A stretch of 23,962 nucleotides of DNA. Origin: Bacteriovoracaceae bacterium UBA4097. Lineage in GTDB: Bacteria > Bdellovibrionota > Bacteriovoracia > Bacteriovoracales > Bacteriovoracaceae. Position 1 is the stretch's first letter. Each line of letters opens with the position of its first letter. Made by a program: the position numbers and the translations under genes. The DNA is taken from assembly GCA_002381765.1 (NCBI GenBank), contig DFXX01000046.1, forward strand, positions 17,598-41,559, in the 5' to 3' direction. The notes under the pieces are model-generated. The model ran no database searches. It was not told the origin of the DNA and saw only the letters and a list, made by a program, of their open reading frames with translations. Positions 5,837 to 12,364 of the stretch are shown here, in pieces.

Positions 5837-7285
5837 ATGGTAATTCCTTCACACTTTCCGCAAGAACCCCAACTTATATGGAGTTATTTCCACGCCATCA
5901 ATCAAATTCCGAGACCCTCAAAATTTGAGGATAAGATTCGCGAATACATACTAAAAGAGGCCAAGCGCCTGGGTCATACTACCGATGTTGATTCGGTTGG
6001 AAATGTTATCGTCTATGTCCCAGCAACAGCTGGATTTGAAAATCATGAGACGGTTATTATTCAGAACCATATGGATATGGTGACCGATGCCACTCCTGAC
6101 CGAGATATCAATTTCAATCAGGATCCCATCATAACTTTTGCCGAAGGGGATTGGATCAAGGCCGATAGGACAACCTTAGGTGCGGATAACGGTATAGGTT
6201 GTGCTGCTGCTCTTGCCTTGATGGAAGATAAATCTGTGGAGCATCCAGCTTTGGAACTCCTTTTCACAGTAGATGAAGAGACAGGGCTGAAAGGTGCATG
6301 GGGAGTAGAGGGTAGTAAACTCAAAGGTAAAAAGATGATCAATCTTGATACTGAAGAATGGGGTAGCCTTTATATCGGTTGTGCTGGGGGAATTGATTAT
6401 GAATTCAATCGCTCGCTTGAAATTCATAAATCTAAGATCAAAGGAGTTTCTCTCAAATTAACGGTCGGAGGCTTTTTAGGAGGTCATTCCGGAGTTGATA
6501 TTCATGAGCAGAGGGGAAATGCCATGAAGTTTCTGATGGATTGGCTTAATTGCCTGCCACTAGGGACTTATGAGGTTTCTGAATGGAGAGGGGGAAAGGC
6601 CCACAACATTATCCCGAGAGATGCTTTTGCTTTAGTTAAAATTACCGATGCGCAGTTAGCTTCGGAAGCAGCAGCTGCTGTGAGTGATCGATGGAGATCA
6701 TTTCTACCTGAGTCTGATCGCAATTTTATCACCAAGATTGAAGAAGTAGCAGAAATCGATGAAGTCGTTTCTCCTGCTGATCTTAAAAAGGCCCTTGGCT
6801 TTCTTCTGGCCTTCCCACATGGAGCTCACGCTTATGATCTGGCGAGTAATCGAGAACTGGTGGCCTTAAGTAATAATATGGCCATATCACTCCTTGTTAG
6901 AGGAAAATTCTACTTACAAAGTTCTCTGCGCTTTTTTGATCGTGGTGAGTGTGTGGGCCTTGAAAATCAAATCACATCTCTCGCCAATGCTTTTGAAATG
7001 GAAATCTCAAAAAATGGAGAGTATCCAAGCTGGAAGCCAGTAAGAGAGAATAAGCTTTTGGAACTCGTCGCTGATAAATATGAAGCGCTCTTTAAGAAAA
7101 AGGCCCGAATTACGGCTATTCATGCGGGGCTCGAGTGTGGAATTTTAAGAGATAAGATTGGGCCGATAGATGCTGTTTCCTTTGGACCCACCATTATGGG
7201 TGCCCATTCTCCTCAGGAAAGAGTTCATACGCCTTCGGTTACGACATTCTGGCAGTTATTAAAAGAAGTACTAAAGTCGCTCTAA
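5837..7285 (+). CDS. pepD: Aminoacyl-histidine dipeptidase (peptidase D, M20 family)
   Basis: PepD is a cytoplasmic dizinc exopeptidase that cleaves dipeptides, classically Xaa-His such as carnosine. From the chosen ATG the protein has 482 residues, matching the about 485 of E. coli PepD. M20 metal-site motifs are present in order: QNHMDMV (His and Asp ligands), TLGADNGIG (bridging Asp), DEETGLKGA (catalytic Glu then ligand Glu), LDTEEWG (ligand Asp) and GAHSPQERVH near the C-terminus (ligand His). The segment GGFLGGHSGVDIHEQRGNA is typical of the PepD lid/dimerisation region. I prefer the ATG at 5837 over the one at 5825 because GAGG sits 6 bases before it while 5825 has no SD. A small membrane-protein gene follows after 15 bases, so they probably form an operon ending at 7658-7688. 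Confidence 0.95.
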   Translation: MVIPSHFPQEPQLIWSYFHAINQIPRPSKFEDKIREYILKEAKRLGHTTDVDSVGNVIVYVPATAGFENHETVIIQNHMDMVTDATPDRDINFNQDPIITFAEGDWIKADRTTLGADNGIGCAAALALMEDKSVEHPALELLFTVDEETGLKGAWGVEGSKLKGKKMINLDTEEWGSLYIGCAGGIDYEFNRSLEIHKSKIKGVSLKLTVGGFLGGHSGVDIHEQRGNAMKFLMDWLNCLPLGTYEVSEWRGGKAHNIIPRDAFALVKITDAQLASEAAAAVSDRWRSFLPESDRNFITKIEEVAEIDEVVSPADLKKALGFLLAFPHGAHAYDLASNRELVALSNNMAISLLVRGKFYLQSSLRFFDRGECVGLENQITSLANAFEMEISKNGEYPSWKPVRENKLLELVADKYEALFKKKARITAIHAGLECGILRDKIGPIDAVSFGPTIMGAHSPQERVHTPSVTTFWQLLKEVLKSL

Positions 7286-7300
7286 ATAAAGGAAGAAAAA

Positions 7301-7648
7301 ATGATAGATTATGAAAACTACAAGATTATCCATCTCACCTCCATCATGGTTCTTTTCTCAGGACTTGCGATCAGTTTTTATGGAGGTAACTTCAAGCATA
7401 TTAAAATCCTTACTGGGATAGCGACGCTTTTTACCTTGGTTGGCGGAATGGGGCTTATGGCACGCCTAGGGGTTGGCCATACTGAAGGCTGGCCGTTATG
7501 GATCAAGGTTAAGATGGCCATCTGGTTTATTATAGGAATCGGCGGAGCGCTCATCGCTCGCAGATTTCCTAAATATGGAAAGCCAGCTTACTTCACATGC
7601 ATTGTCCTTTTCGTGATAGCTGCTATGTGTGCCAATTATAAGATGTAA
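7301..7648 (+). CDS. Small four-helix membrane protein, SirB2/CopD-like in outline
   Basis: The 115-residue protein is predicted to have four transmembrane helices at about residues 9-30, 35-57, 66-89 and 96-113, with short loops. The first helix begins with IIHLTSIMVLFSGL, and a second His occurs in the loop GVGHTEGWP; a His-containing first helix of this form is seen in SirB2-type and CopD-like small membrane proteins, sometimes haem- or metal-linked. This is resemblance only, and I assign no function. AAGGAAG precedes the ATG. The gene follows pepD after 15 bases and is closed by a strong terminator, so it is the second gene of that operon. Confidence 0.65.
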   Translation: MIDYENYKIIHLTSIMVLFSGLAISFYGGNFKHIKILTGIATLFTLVGGMGLMARLGVGHTEGWPLWIKVKMAIWFIIGIGGALIARRFPKYGKPAYFTCIVLFVIAAMCANYKM

Positions 7649-7657
7649 TTTTTGAGT

Positions 7658-7688
7658 GGGCGAAGGAGATCTCCTTCGCCCTTTTTTT
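7658..7688 (+). terminator. Intrinsic terminator of the pepD operon
   Basis: The stem GGGCGAAGGA (7658-7667) pairs perfectly with TCCTTCGCCC (7672-7681) around the 4-base loop GATC, followed by seven T (7682-7688). Confidence 0.95.
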
Positions 7689-7724
7689 CTTTTCTTTCCA
7701 GCTCATTCGGCCCAAAATAAATTA

Positions 7725-7946
7725 ATGATTCATAAACTCTTACAAATATATATTTATATAATCATCATCGATGTCATCATGAGCTATTTTCCTCAGATGC
7801 GGGGACAACAGTGGGCCCAGATGTTACATAAAATTGCCGATGCTCCCCAGAAGCCCATCAGAGAGCTTATGCCAAGCAATCTCCCGATGGATTTTTCCCC
7901 TATGATAGTCATTATTTTGATTCAAATGTTAATGTATATACTGTGA
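7725..7946 (+). CDS. YggT family membrane protein (single repeat)
   Basis: The 73-residue protein contains one YggT repeat: a first hydrophobic helix (about residues 2-20), the motif DVIMSYFPQ, the conserved basic/proline segment KPIRELMPS, then MDFSPMIVIILIQML, matching the family pattern of a DLSP-type motif entering the second helix. E. coli YggT has two such repeats; single-repeat forms are common in other bacteria. Family members are linked to membrane organisation and osmotic or cell-envelope functions, without a defined reaction. The open frame extends upstream into the preceding terminator, but similarity begins at the ATG at 7725, so I start there; no good SD is visible. The stop overlaps the SD (GAGG) of the next gene, suggesting coupling. 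Confidence 0.8.
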   Translation: MIHKLLQIYIYIIIIDVIMSYFPQMRGQQWAQMLHKIADAPQKPIRELMPSNLPMDFSPMIVIILIQMLMYIL

Positions 7947-7953
7947 GGTCATC

Positions 7954-8766
7954 ATGGATGAGATCGAACTCCTAGTAGAAGAGACTTTCAAGCACTTCAA
8001 TCACCACTTTTCAGAAGAAGAGATGAGTCAAGGAGAGTTGGTCTTTCATTATGATGAGCCCCAGGACGAGCTCCCGGAAGAACCGGGCGTTCTTTATCAT
8101 GTCCAGAAATCCACCTCTATTTTTGTTATCCGGACCTATGTATCTAAAAATATTCGAGAAGATTATCAGCAGATCCTCAAATCCCCTGAAGACTATCCCA
8201 GCCTAAGACTTTTGGAAGGAGCAGGGAATGATGTTGATAAGAGGCTCAGATTTTTTTTAGTGGAGAATCCTTTTCAGGCCGAAATCATCCATGATCAGCT
8301 CAATAATCGCCGATTTCCGATCCATGAAGAAATGATGTGCAATATTTCTGATCCAGGATTTAGTTGGTGGCTAACTTCAAAAGGCGAGGGGTTTCAGCTC
8401 TCCTTTACCATGTCGGTTGCTTCGAGTGATACCACCGTGAAACTCGGGCCCTTAGGCGATCAGCAACTTGCCCTTAAAAACTTCAGAAAGCTTGAAAATA
8501 TCATGACCGACGCCGGTCTTTCCCTCAATATTCAAAATGAAATGAGTCGAGTGCAATTCGCTGAAGGGGAAGAATTTCTTATGGAGGAACTCAAAGATCT
8601 CTTCCATTATGGCGTCGTGAGCGACTCCATGAAAGATCTCTTTAAGTTATTGTCTAAGAGTGTAAGTGACCACTCCACTCTTGAGATGTCCTGGTTTTAT
8701 CTCCAGGAATTGGCGGCCATGAGAAGATTTTGGATTCAGATTCAGTACGATTTGTCTGATTCTTAG
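7954..8766 (+). CDS. Unrecognised soluble acidic protein (270 aa)
   Basis: I do not recognise this family. The protein has 270 residues, no signal peptide and no transmembrane segment, and is rich in Glu and Asp, particularly near the N-terminus (EETFKHF, FSEEEMSQGE, DEPQDELPEEPG). The middle contains beta-type strands (STSIFVIRTYV, RLRFFLVENPF, FQLSFTMSVAS) and the C-terminal third looks helical. Cys occurs once. TGAGG just before the ATG overlaps the end of the yggT gene, so the two genes are probably co-transcribed and may be translationally coupled. Its TAG stop overlaps the stop of the convergent 81-codon gene by four bases. Codon use resembles its neighbours, giving no hint of recent transfer. 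Confidence 0.75.
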   Translation: MDEIELLVEETFKHFNHHFSEEEMSQGELVFHYDEPQDELPEEPGVLYHVQKSTSIFVIRTYVSKNIREDYQQILKSPEDYPSLRLLEGAGNDVDKRLRFFLVENPFQAEIIHDQLNNRRFPIHEEMMCNISDPGFSWWLTSKGEGFQLSFTMSVASSDTTVKLGPLGDQQLALKNFRKLENIMTDAGLSLNIQNEMSRVQFAEGEEFLMEELKDLFHYGVVSDSMKDLFKLLSKSVSDHSTLEMSWFYLQELAAMRRFWIQIQYDLSDS

Positions 8767-9008
8767 TGCTGGGTGCGGTTGAGGCTTTCCTCATGTTTGG
8801 CCGCTAGATAGCCCGTTACCATGAGCTGGGCCAGCATGCCTAATTCCTCATCATCAGAAATTCCATAAAAAGATTCAATATGCTGAACGAAGATTTCGAC
8901 ATCATCATCCTTGAGATGTTTCTCAACCATTGCCATCATACCGTCGGATTCCATCTTCTCAAGTGATTGAAAAAATGAAGTTAATATCTGTTGCTTATCG
9001 CTTGCCAT
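8763..9008 (-). CDS. Unrecognised small acidic helical protein (81 aa)
   Basis: The 81-residue product is acidic and appears all-helical, with no signal peptide, membrane segment or Cys. The centre reads EKHLKDDDVEIFVQHIESFYG and the C-terminal helix LGMLAQLMVTGYLAAKHEES is amphipathic, a pattern that suits a small helical bundle or protein-interaction module; no family is recognised. A minus-strand extended -10 lies at 9048-9056, about 40 bases before the ATG, and GAAGGA precedes the start as SD. Its stop overlaps that of the convergent 270-residue unknown. Intact frame, SD and promoter support a real gene. Confidence 0.65.
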   Translation of the reverse strand: MASDKQQILTSFFQSLEKMESDGMMAMVEKHLKDDDVEIFVQHIESFYGISDDEELGMLAQLMVTGYLAAKHEESLNRTQH

Positions 9009-9047
9009 AGAGAAGTCCTTCGATCTAAGTGTTAGTTATCTCAGCAG

Positions 9048-9056
9048 TATATACCA
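9048..9056 (-). promoter_or_regulatory. Extended -10 promoter of the 81-codon gene
   Basis: On the minus strand the sequence is TGGTATATA, a TGn extension followed by a -10 hexamer with five of six consensus bases. It parallels the TGGTATAAT of clpA. A clear -35 is absent. Confidence 0.45.
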
Positions 9057-9208
9057 GATTGAGTGCATATTTCACCATTATCAACACTTAAGACGCCTTT
9101 CTTTTTTACTCACCTATAGAAGGTTAATTTACAATGCATTATGAAGTGTGTTATTCAGTGCGAAGTCGTTTATTGTTGCCTTGTTCCCACCCCGATTTAA
9201 TGTCTATA

Positions 9209-9254
9209 GGTCTAAGTGGTTCCCAAGGTGAATTTGAGACCTTAGACCGTCTCA
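9209..9254 (+). promoter_or_regulatory. Two mutually exclusive hairpins in the helicase mRNA leader
   Basis: GGTCTAAG (9209-9216) can pair perfectly with CTTAGACC (9241-9248). Alternatively TGAGAC (9235-9240) pairs perfectly with GTCTCA (9249-9254), placing CTTAGACC in its 8-base loop. Because the second stem flanks one arm of the first with no spare bases, both cannot form together, so this is a candidate two-state RNA element about 50-95 bases before the helicase start. Confidence 0.5.
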
Positions 9255-9282
9255 CACATTCAAAAAGCGCATATATTTATTT

Positions 9283-9301
9283 TTTTCTCGAAAGGAGAAA
9301 A
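9283..9301 (+). promoter_or_regulatory. Weak hairpin overlapping the helicase Shine-Dalgarno
   Basis: TTTTCTC (9283-9289) pairs with GAGAAAA (9295-9301) around the loop GAAAG. The SD AAAGGAG (9291-9297) lies partly in the loop and partly in the stem. It has only two G-C pairs, so it would be marginally stable and temperature-sensitive. Confidence 0.4.
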
Positions 9302-9304
9302 CGC

Positions 9305-11029
9305 ATGTCATTTATTGATTTAGGACTCAAAGAGTCTTCCCTTAAAGCTATTCAAAAGATGGGTTATGAGACGCCCTCGGAAATTCAAACCCAGGCCATC
9401 CCTGTTCTTTTGCAAGGGGATGTGGATTTTATCGGTCAAGCACAAACCGGCTCTGGTAAGACGGCAGCTTTTGTTCTTCCACTCCTCGAAAAATTAGATT
9501 TTAAATCTCCCAATCTTCAGGCCCTGATTCTTGCTCCCACCAGAGAGCTCGCCAATCAAATCAACGAAGAAATTCAGAAGTTATCTTCTTTTGAACCTAT
9601 TCGTTCTATGTCGGTTTACGGCGGAACTTCGGTAGGTCTTCAGATTAAAGAATTCAAATCTAAGAAACCTCAAATCGTTGCTGGTACTCCAGGACGAGTG
9701 ATGGATCTTATCGATCGTGGTGTTCTTCGTTTTGACGCTACTAAATTTGTCATTCTCGATGAAGCCGATGAGATGCTCGATATGGGTTTCTTTGATGATG
9801 TAACGGCCATCATTGCTGAAGTTCCAGAGAAAAGAATCTGGATGTTCTCGGCTACTTTGCCAGGACCAATTTCAGATCTTGTTAATAGAGAATTCTCTAA
9901 TCCTGTAACGGTGCGAGTGACGAAAAAAGTTCTTACTGCCGATTCAGTTGAGCAGAAACTAGTCGTTGTTCGTCGTGATAATCAAATTGAAGCACTTTGC
10001 CGCTTCATGGACTTCTCAGAAGAGATGTACGCCATTATCTTCACCAGAACGAAGATTGGAGCGAAGGAACTAACCGATGAGCTAAATGCTCGTGGATATC
10101 CAACTGACTCTCTTCATGGAGACATGGACCAGGCTTCTCGTGATATGACGATGAAGAAGTTTAAAGAAAAGAAAATTAATCTTTTAGTTTGTACCGATGT
10201 AGCCGCTCGTGGGATCGATGTTAATAATCTTACCCATGTGATTAACTTCGGTCTTCCTCAGGATAATGAAGCTTATGTTCACCGTATTGGCCGTACCGGT
10301 CGTGGTGGATCTAAGGGGATTTCACTTTCTATCGTAGAGCCGGGAGAACTTTCTCGCGTGGGTCAGATTGAAAGAATCACTAAAGCTAAGATCGAAAGAA
10401 TCCAACTTCCTCAGGTAAATGAAATTCGTGAGAAAATTCTTGAGAAATCTATCGAGCGCTTTAATGCTAAGATTGCTGGCTTTCAGGATGAAGAAGTTCT
10501 TCATTATGACGCTTTCAAGGCGAAGTTTGAATCTCTTGATAAAGAAGACCTGGTGAAGGGTATCTATGGCTTTATGTTTGAGAATACTCTTAAGCGTTAC
10601 CAGAAAGCTCAGGAAATAGATGTTGCCGCTCGTCCTATGGGTGAGCGTGGAACTCGTGTCACTGCTGGGATGCAGAGATTTTTCATCAATCTGGGTAAGA
10701 TGGATGGAGTGACTCCGGGCGATCTTCTTAAATTTGTGGCCTCTACCACGGGTGTTTCGGGTAGAGACATTGGAAGAATTGATACTAAAGAAAAATTCGC
10801 TTTCATTGAAGCTCCTGCTCATATGACCGACGCTATCATGGGTCTTAAGGGCGAAATGTATGGCAATCGTCGTGTAAGTATCGAGCTGGCCGAATCGACT
10901 GGTCCTCGCTCAGGTGGCGGCGGTGGTGGATACAGAGGTGGTTCTCGTGGGGGCAGTTACGGTGGGGGCGCACCTCGCGGTGGCAAACCTTCCTATGGTC
11001 GCTCAGAAAACAGAGGCTCTCGCTACTAG
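9305..11029 (+). CDS. DEAD-box ATP-dependent RNA helicase (DeaD/CsdA type)
   Basis: The 574-residue enzyme unwinds RNA duplexes with ATP; this class acts in ribosome assembly, mRNA decay and cold adaptation. Motifs in order: Q-motif near the N-terminus (GYETPSEIQTQAIP), motif I AQTGSGKT at residues 46-53, PTRELA, TPGR, motif II DEAD at 152-155, SAT at 182-184, and motif VI HRIGRTGRGG from His326. A DbpA-type RNA-binding domain spans roughly residues 456-530 (FFINLGKMDGVTPGDLL to VSIELAES), and a Gly/Arg-rich RGG-like tail follows. This architecture matches CsdA/DeaD or DbpA-like helicases rather than RhlE. I start at the ATG at 9305 because AAAGGAG lies just upstream and similarity begins there; the open frame continues to 9134 without family features. 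A long structured leader fits cold-shock-type control. Confidence 0.93.
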   Translation: MSFIDLGLKESSLKAIQKMGYETPSEIQTQAIPVLLQGDVDFIGQAQTGSGKTAAFVLPLLEKLDFKSPNLQALILAPTRELANQINEEIQKLSSFEPIRSMSVYGGTSVGLQIKEFKSKKPQIVAGTPGRVMDLIDRGVLRFDATKFVILDEADEMLDMGFFDDVTAIIAEVPEKRIWMFSATLPGPISDLVNREFSNPVTVRVTKKVLTADSVEQKLVVVRRDNQIEALCRFMDFSEEMYAIIFTRTKIGAKELTDELNARGYPTDSLHGDMDQASRDMTMKKFKEKKINLLVCTDVAARGIDVNNLTHVINFGLPQDNEAYVHRIGRTGRGGSKGISLSIVEPGELSRVGQIERITKAKIERIQLPQVNEIREKILEKSIERFNAKIAGFQDEEVLHYDAFKAKFESLDKEDLVKGIYGFMFENTLKRYQKAQEIDVAARPMGERGTRVTAGMQRFFINLGKMDGVTPGDLLKFVASTTGVSGRDIGRIDTKEKFAFIEAPAHMTDAIMGLKGEMYGNRRVSIELAESTGPRSGGGGGGYRGGSRGGSYGGGAPRGGKPSYGRSENRGSRY

Positions 11030-11065
11030 TAGTTGAGTAGGAAAAAAATTCTTAATCATAAGTTG

Positions 11066-11094
11066 TTGTAAGCACGATGCTACCCATGTTAAAT
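11066..11094 (+). promoter_or_regulatory. Possible promoter of the FtsB/DivIC-like gene
   Basis: TTGTAA (11066-11071) and TTAAAT (11089-11094) are spaced 17 bases, four of six matches each. The -10 falls in the left arm of the inverted repeat at 11083-11120. Confidence 0.35.
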
Positions 11095-11120
11095 TGTTAA
11101 TAACACATATTTAACGTGGG
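11083..11120. repeat. 12-base inverted repeat overlapping the putative promoter
   Basis: CCCATGTTAAAT (11083-11094) and ATTTAACGTGGG (11109-11120) pair over 12 bases with a single T/G position (wobble in RNA), around a 14-base loop. GCT/AGC adds three pairs beyond one mismatch (11079-11081 with 11122-11124). No T-run follows, so it is not a typical terminator of the helicase gene. It could be an operator or a leader hairpin for the FtsB-like gene. Confidence 0.7.
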
Positions 11121-11166
11121 CAGCTAATGCTCAAAAATACAGGATGTATTTTGCGTGGAATTAAGA

Positions 11167-11796
11167 ATGAATCGACCAGCTCGTGATGAGTATGAAGAAG
11201 TAGAATCTCCATTCGCAAAATCATCAGATAGACCTTCTCATCGTGAAAAATTGCGTACCAGGAAGAATGTTTTCAATCGGCCTTTTGCTGCCGACTCTAC
11301 AGTCGCACCGGCTGTTTTCGAAACAGTTGGTACCCGCAGAAGTATCGGTCATCCAGACCACACAGATCTTGTAGAGCATCGTCAAAGCGAACTAGCAGAT
11401 GCCGAGATCGATTATCTTGAGGAAGAAGAGGAAGTTGTTGAAAAACGGCCGGCCCGAGCTCCTCGCGCTTCCAGTAAAAAGAAAACCAAGACAAAAAATA
11501 ATCTTCTCACTAGGGCCGGTTGGGCCGTCATAAGTATGCTTGTCCTGAGACTAGTTTTTATGGATAGAGGAGTTTGGGATTATTTTGCTACCGAGAGAAC
11601 CATCAACGAGAAAAATAATGAGCTTAAGTCATTACGGCTTGAGAATAAAGAAATCCGAGCGGAAATTTCCCGTATTCAAGTAGATCCTAATTATCAGCGA
11701 TTGCTGGCCAAGGAACATTTAGGGGTTATTGCTGCCGATGAATTCCTCATCCTTTTTGCCGGAGAGTCGGTTGATACCACTTCTTCCAGTTTATAA
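11167..11796 (+). CDS. FtsB/DivIC-type septum formation protein with long N-terminal extension
   Basis: The last half looks like FtsB/DivIC: one transmembrane helix (about residues 117-132, AGWAVISMLVLRLVF), a periplasmic coiled coil (INEKNNELKSLRLENKEIRA), and the ending VDPNYQRLLAKEHLGVIAADEFL that matches the family pattern of a DP-x-x-I-E-x-x-AREELG motif. FtsB/DivIC links FtsL and FtsQ/DivIB in the divisome and helps activate septal peptidoglycan synthesis. Unusual is a cytoplasmic N-terminal region of about 115 residues, predicted disordered, with an acidic block (DYLEEEEEVVE) and a basic block before the helix (ASSKKKTKTK); E. coli FtsB has only a few residues there. I choose the ATG at 11167; a GTG four codons upstream is also possible. 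The 3' end overlaps the convergent DUF192 gene by six bases. Confidence 0.75.
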   Translation: MNRPARDEYEEVESPFAKSSDRPSHREKLRTRKNVFNRPFAADSTVAPAVFETVGTRRSIGHPDHTDLVEHRQSELADAEIDYLEEEEEVVEKRPARAPRASSKKKTKTKNNLLTRAGWAVISMLVLRLVFMDRGVWDYFATERTINEKNNELKSLRLENKEIRAEISRIQVDPNYQRLLAKEHLGVIAADEFLILFAGESVDTTSSSL

Positions 11797-12300
11797 TTGC
11801 TGACGAATCTTATCGTCTAATTCCTGGGTGGAGAGTTCTAGCCTCCACTTTAACTGGTCGCCTTCCTTTATTTCTTGGGAAATTTTAGAACTCGCCTTCA
11901 TTTCCAGAGCATGTCGGGACCAGACGGGGCGTGCCCGGGGGATTAGGTTGGGGTTGGCCCGTCCTTTATAGTGAGGCAGCTTGCGAATGATATCCACCAC
12001 CTTAAAATTTTTATCTAAATAGATAAGGTCCAGATCAAAATAAGTATCGGGCATCCAAAAATGCTTTTCATCTTCCTCGAGATAATAAAAGAGCATCCCT
12101 TGATCATCGTCAAAATCTCCGGGCTTCACACCTGAGAGCCCTTGCTCCTGATCTTTCAGAGTGATTGCCAGAGTCGTTTTTATGATTTTTCCGGACGGAG
12201 TAATAAGCTCTGTCTTCTTGGGAAGCTCTGTCATCGTGCGTGAATTAGTCTGGCAAGACTCCAATGAAAAAAGGAGAAGTAGGGGAAGCAGTTTTCTCAT
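11791..12300 (-). CDS. DUF192 family lipoprotein
   Basis: The 169-residue protein opens with a lipoprotein-type signal: MRK, a Leu-rich core and Cys16 in SLESC (a lipobox with Glu at -2, which is unusual). The mature part is a DUF192 domain: ITLKDQEQGLSGVKPGD, then DDDQGMLFYYLEEDEKHFWMPDTYFDLDLIYLD, where GMLF, FWM and the aspartate-leucine DLIYLD are family hallmarks, and later SRHALEM corresponding to the ALE motif. DUF192 proteins are small envelope or cytoplasmic proteins of unknown activity. The gene lies divergent from aspS with a 64-base spacer and convergent with the FtsB-like gene, overlapping its stop. Its SD, AGAGGT, lies in a small hairpin. Confidence 0.85.
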   Translation of the reverse strand: MRKLLPLLLLFSLESCQTNSRTMTELPKKTELITPSGKIIKTTLAITLKDQEQGLSGVKPGDFDDDQGMLFYYLEEDEKHFWMPDTYFDLDLIYLDKNFKVVDIIRKLPHYKGRANPNLIPRARPVWSRHALEMKASSKISQEIKEGDQLKWRLELSTQELDDKIRQQL

Positions 12301-12305
12301 GATGT

Positions 12306-12324
12306 TTACCTCTGATTCAGGTAA
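12306..12324 (-). promoter_or_regulatory. SD-overlapping hairpin of the DUF192 gene
   Basis: On the minus strand TTACCT and AGGTAA (plus coordinates 12319-12324 and 12306-12311) form a perfect 6-base stem with a 7-base loop. The SD AGAGGT, 7 bases before the ATG, is mostly in the stem. Confidence 0.4.
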
Positions 12325-12364
12325 TATTTAGGTACTAATTAAGAGATACGCTAGGAGCTTTCAA

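Larger units (their letters stand above)
9009..9304. other. Divergent regulatory spacer and helicase leader (296 bases)
   Basis: This gap between the 81-codon gene (minus) and the DEAD-box helicase (plus) has no convincing gene. It contains a minus-strand extended -10, a TACAAT at 9130-9135 that could be the helicase -10, several copies of a TCTAAGTG-type motif (9024-9031, 9211-9218, inverted at 9083-9090), and two alternative leader hairpins followed by an SD-proximal hairpin. The frame upstream of the helicase start is open back to 9134 but does not look like protein. Confidence 0.6.

Noticed and set aside
7656..7724. Upstream extension of the YggT frame from a GTG at 7656
   Set aside because: This GTG lies within the terminator of the pepD operon and the extension is not like YggT; the ATG at 7725 fits the family.
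9134..9304. Upstream extension of the helicase frame (57 more codons from an ATG at 9134)
   Set aside because: The translated stretch has no helicase-family similarity, its SD is weak (AAGG 10 bases away), and a strong AAAGGAG lies before the ATG at 9305. The region looks like a structured leader.
10322..10822. 166-codon minus-strand ORF inside the helicase gene
   Set aside because: It is antisense to the conserved helicase core and C-terminal domain; no SD or family features, explained as a shadow of the real gene.
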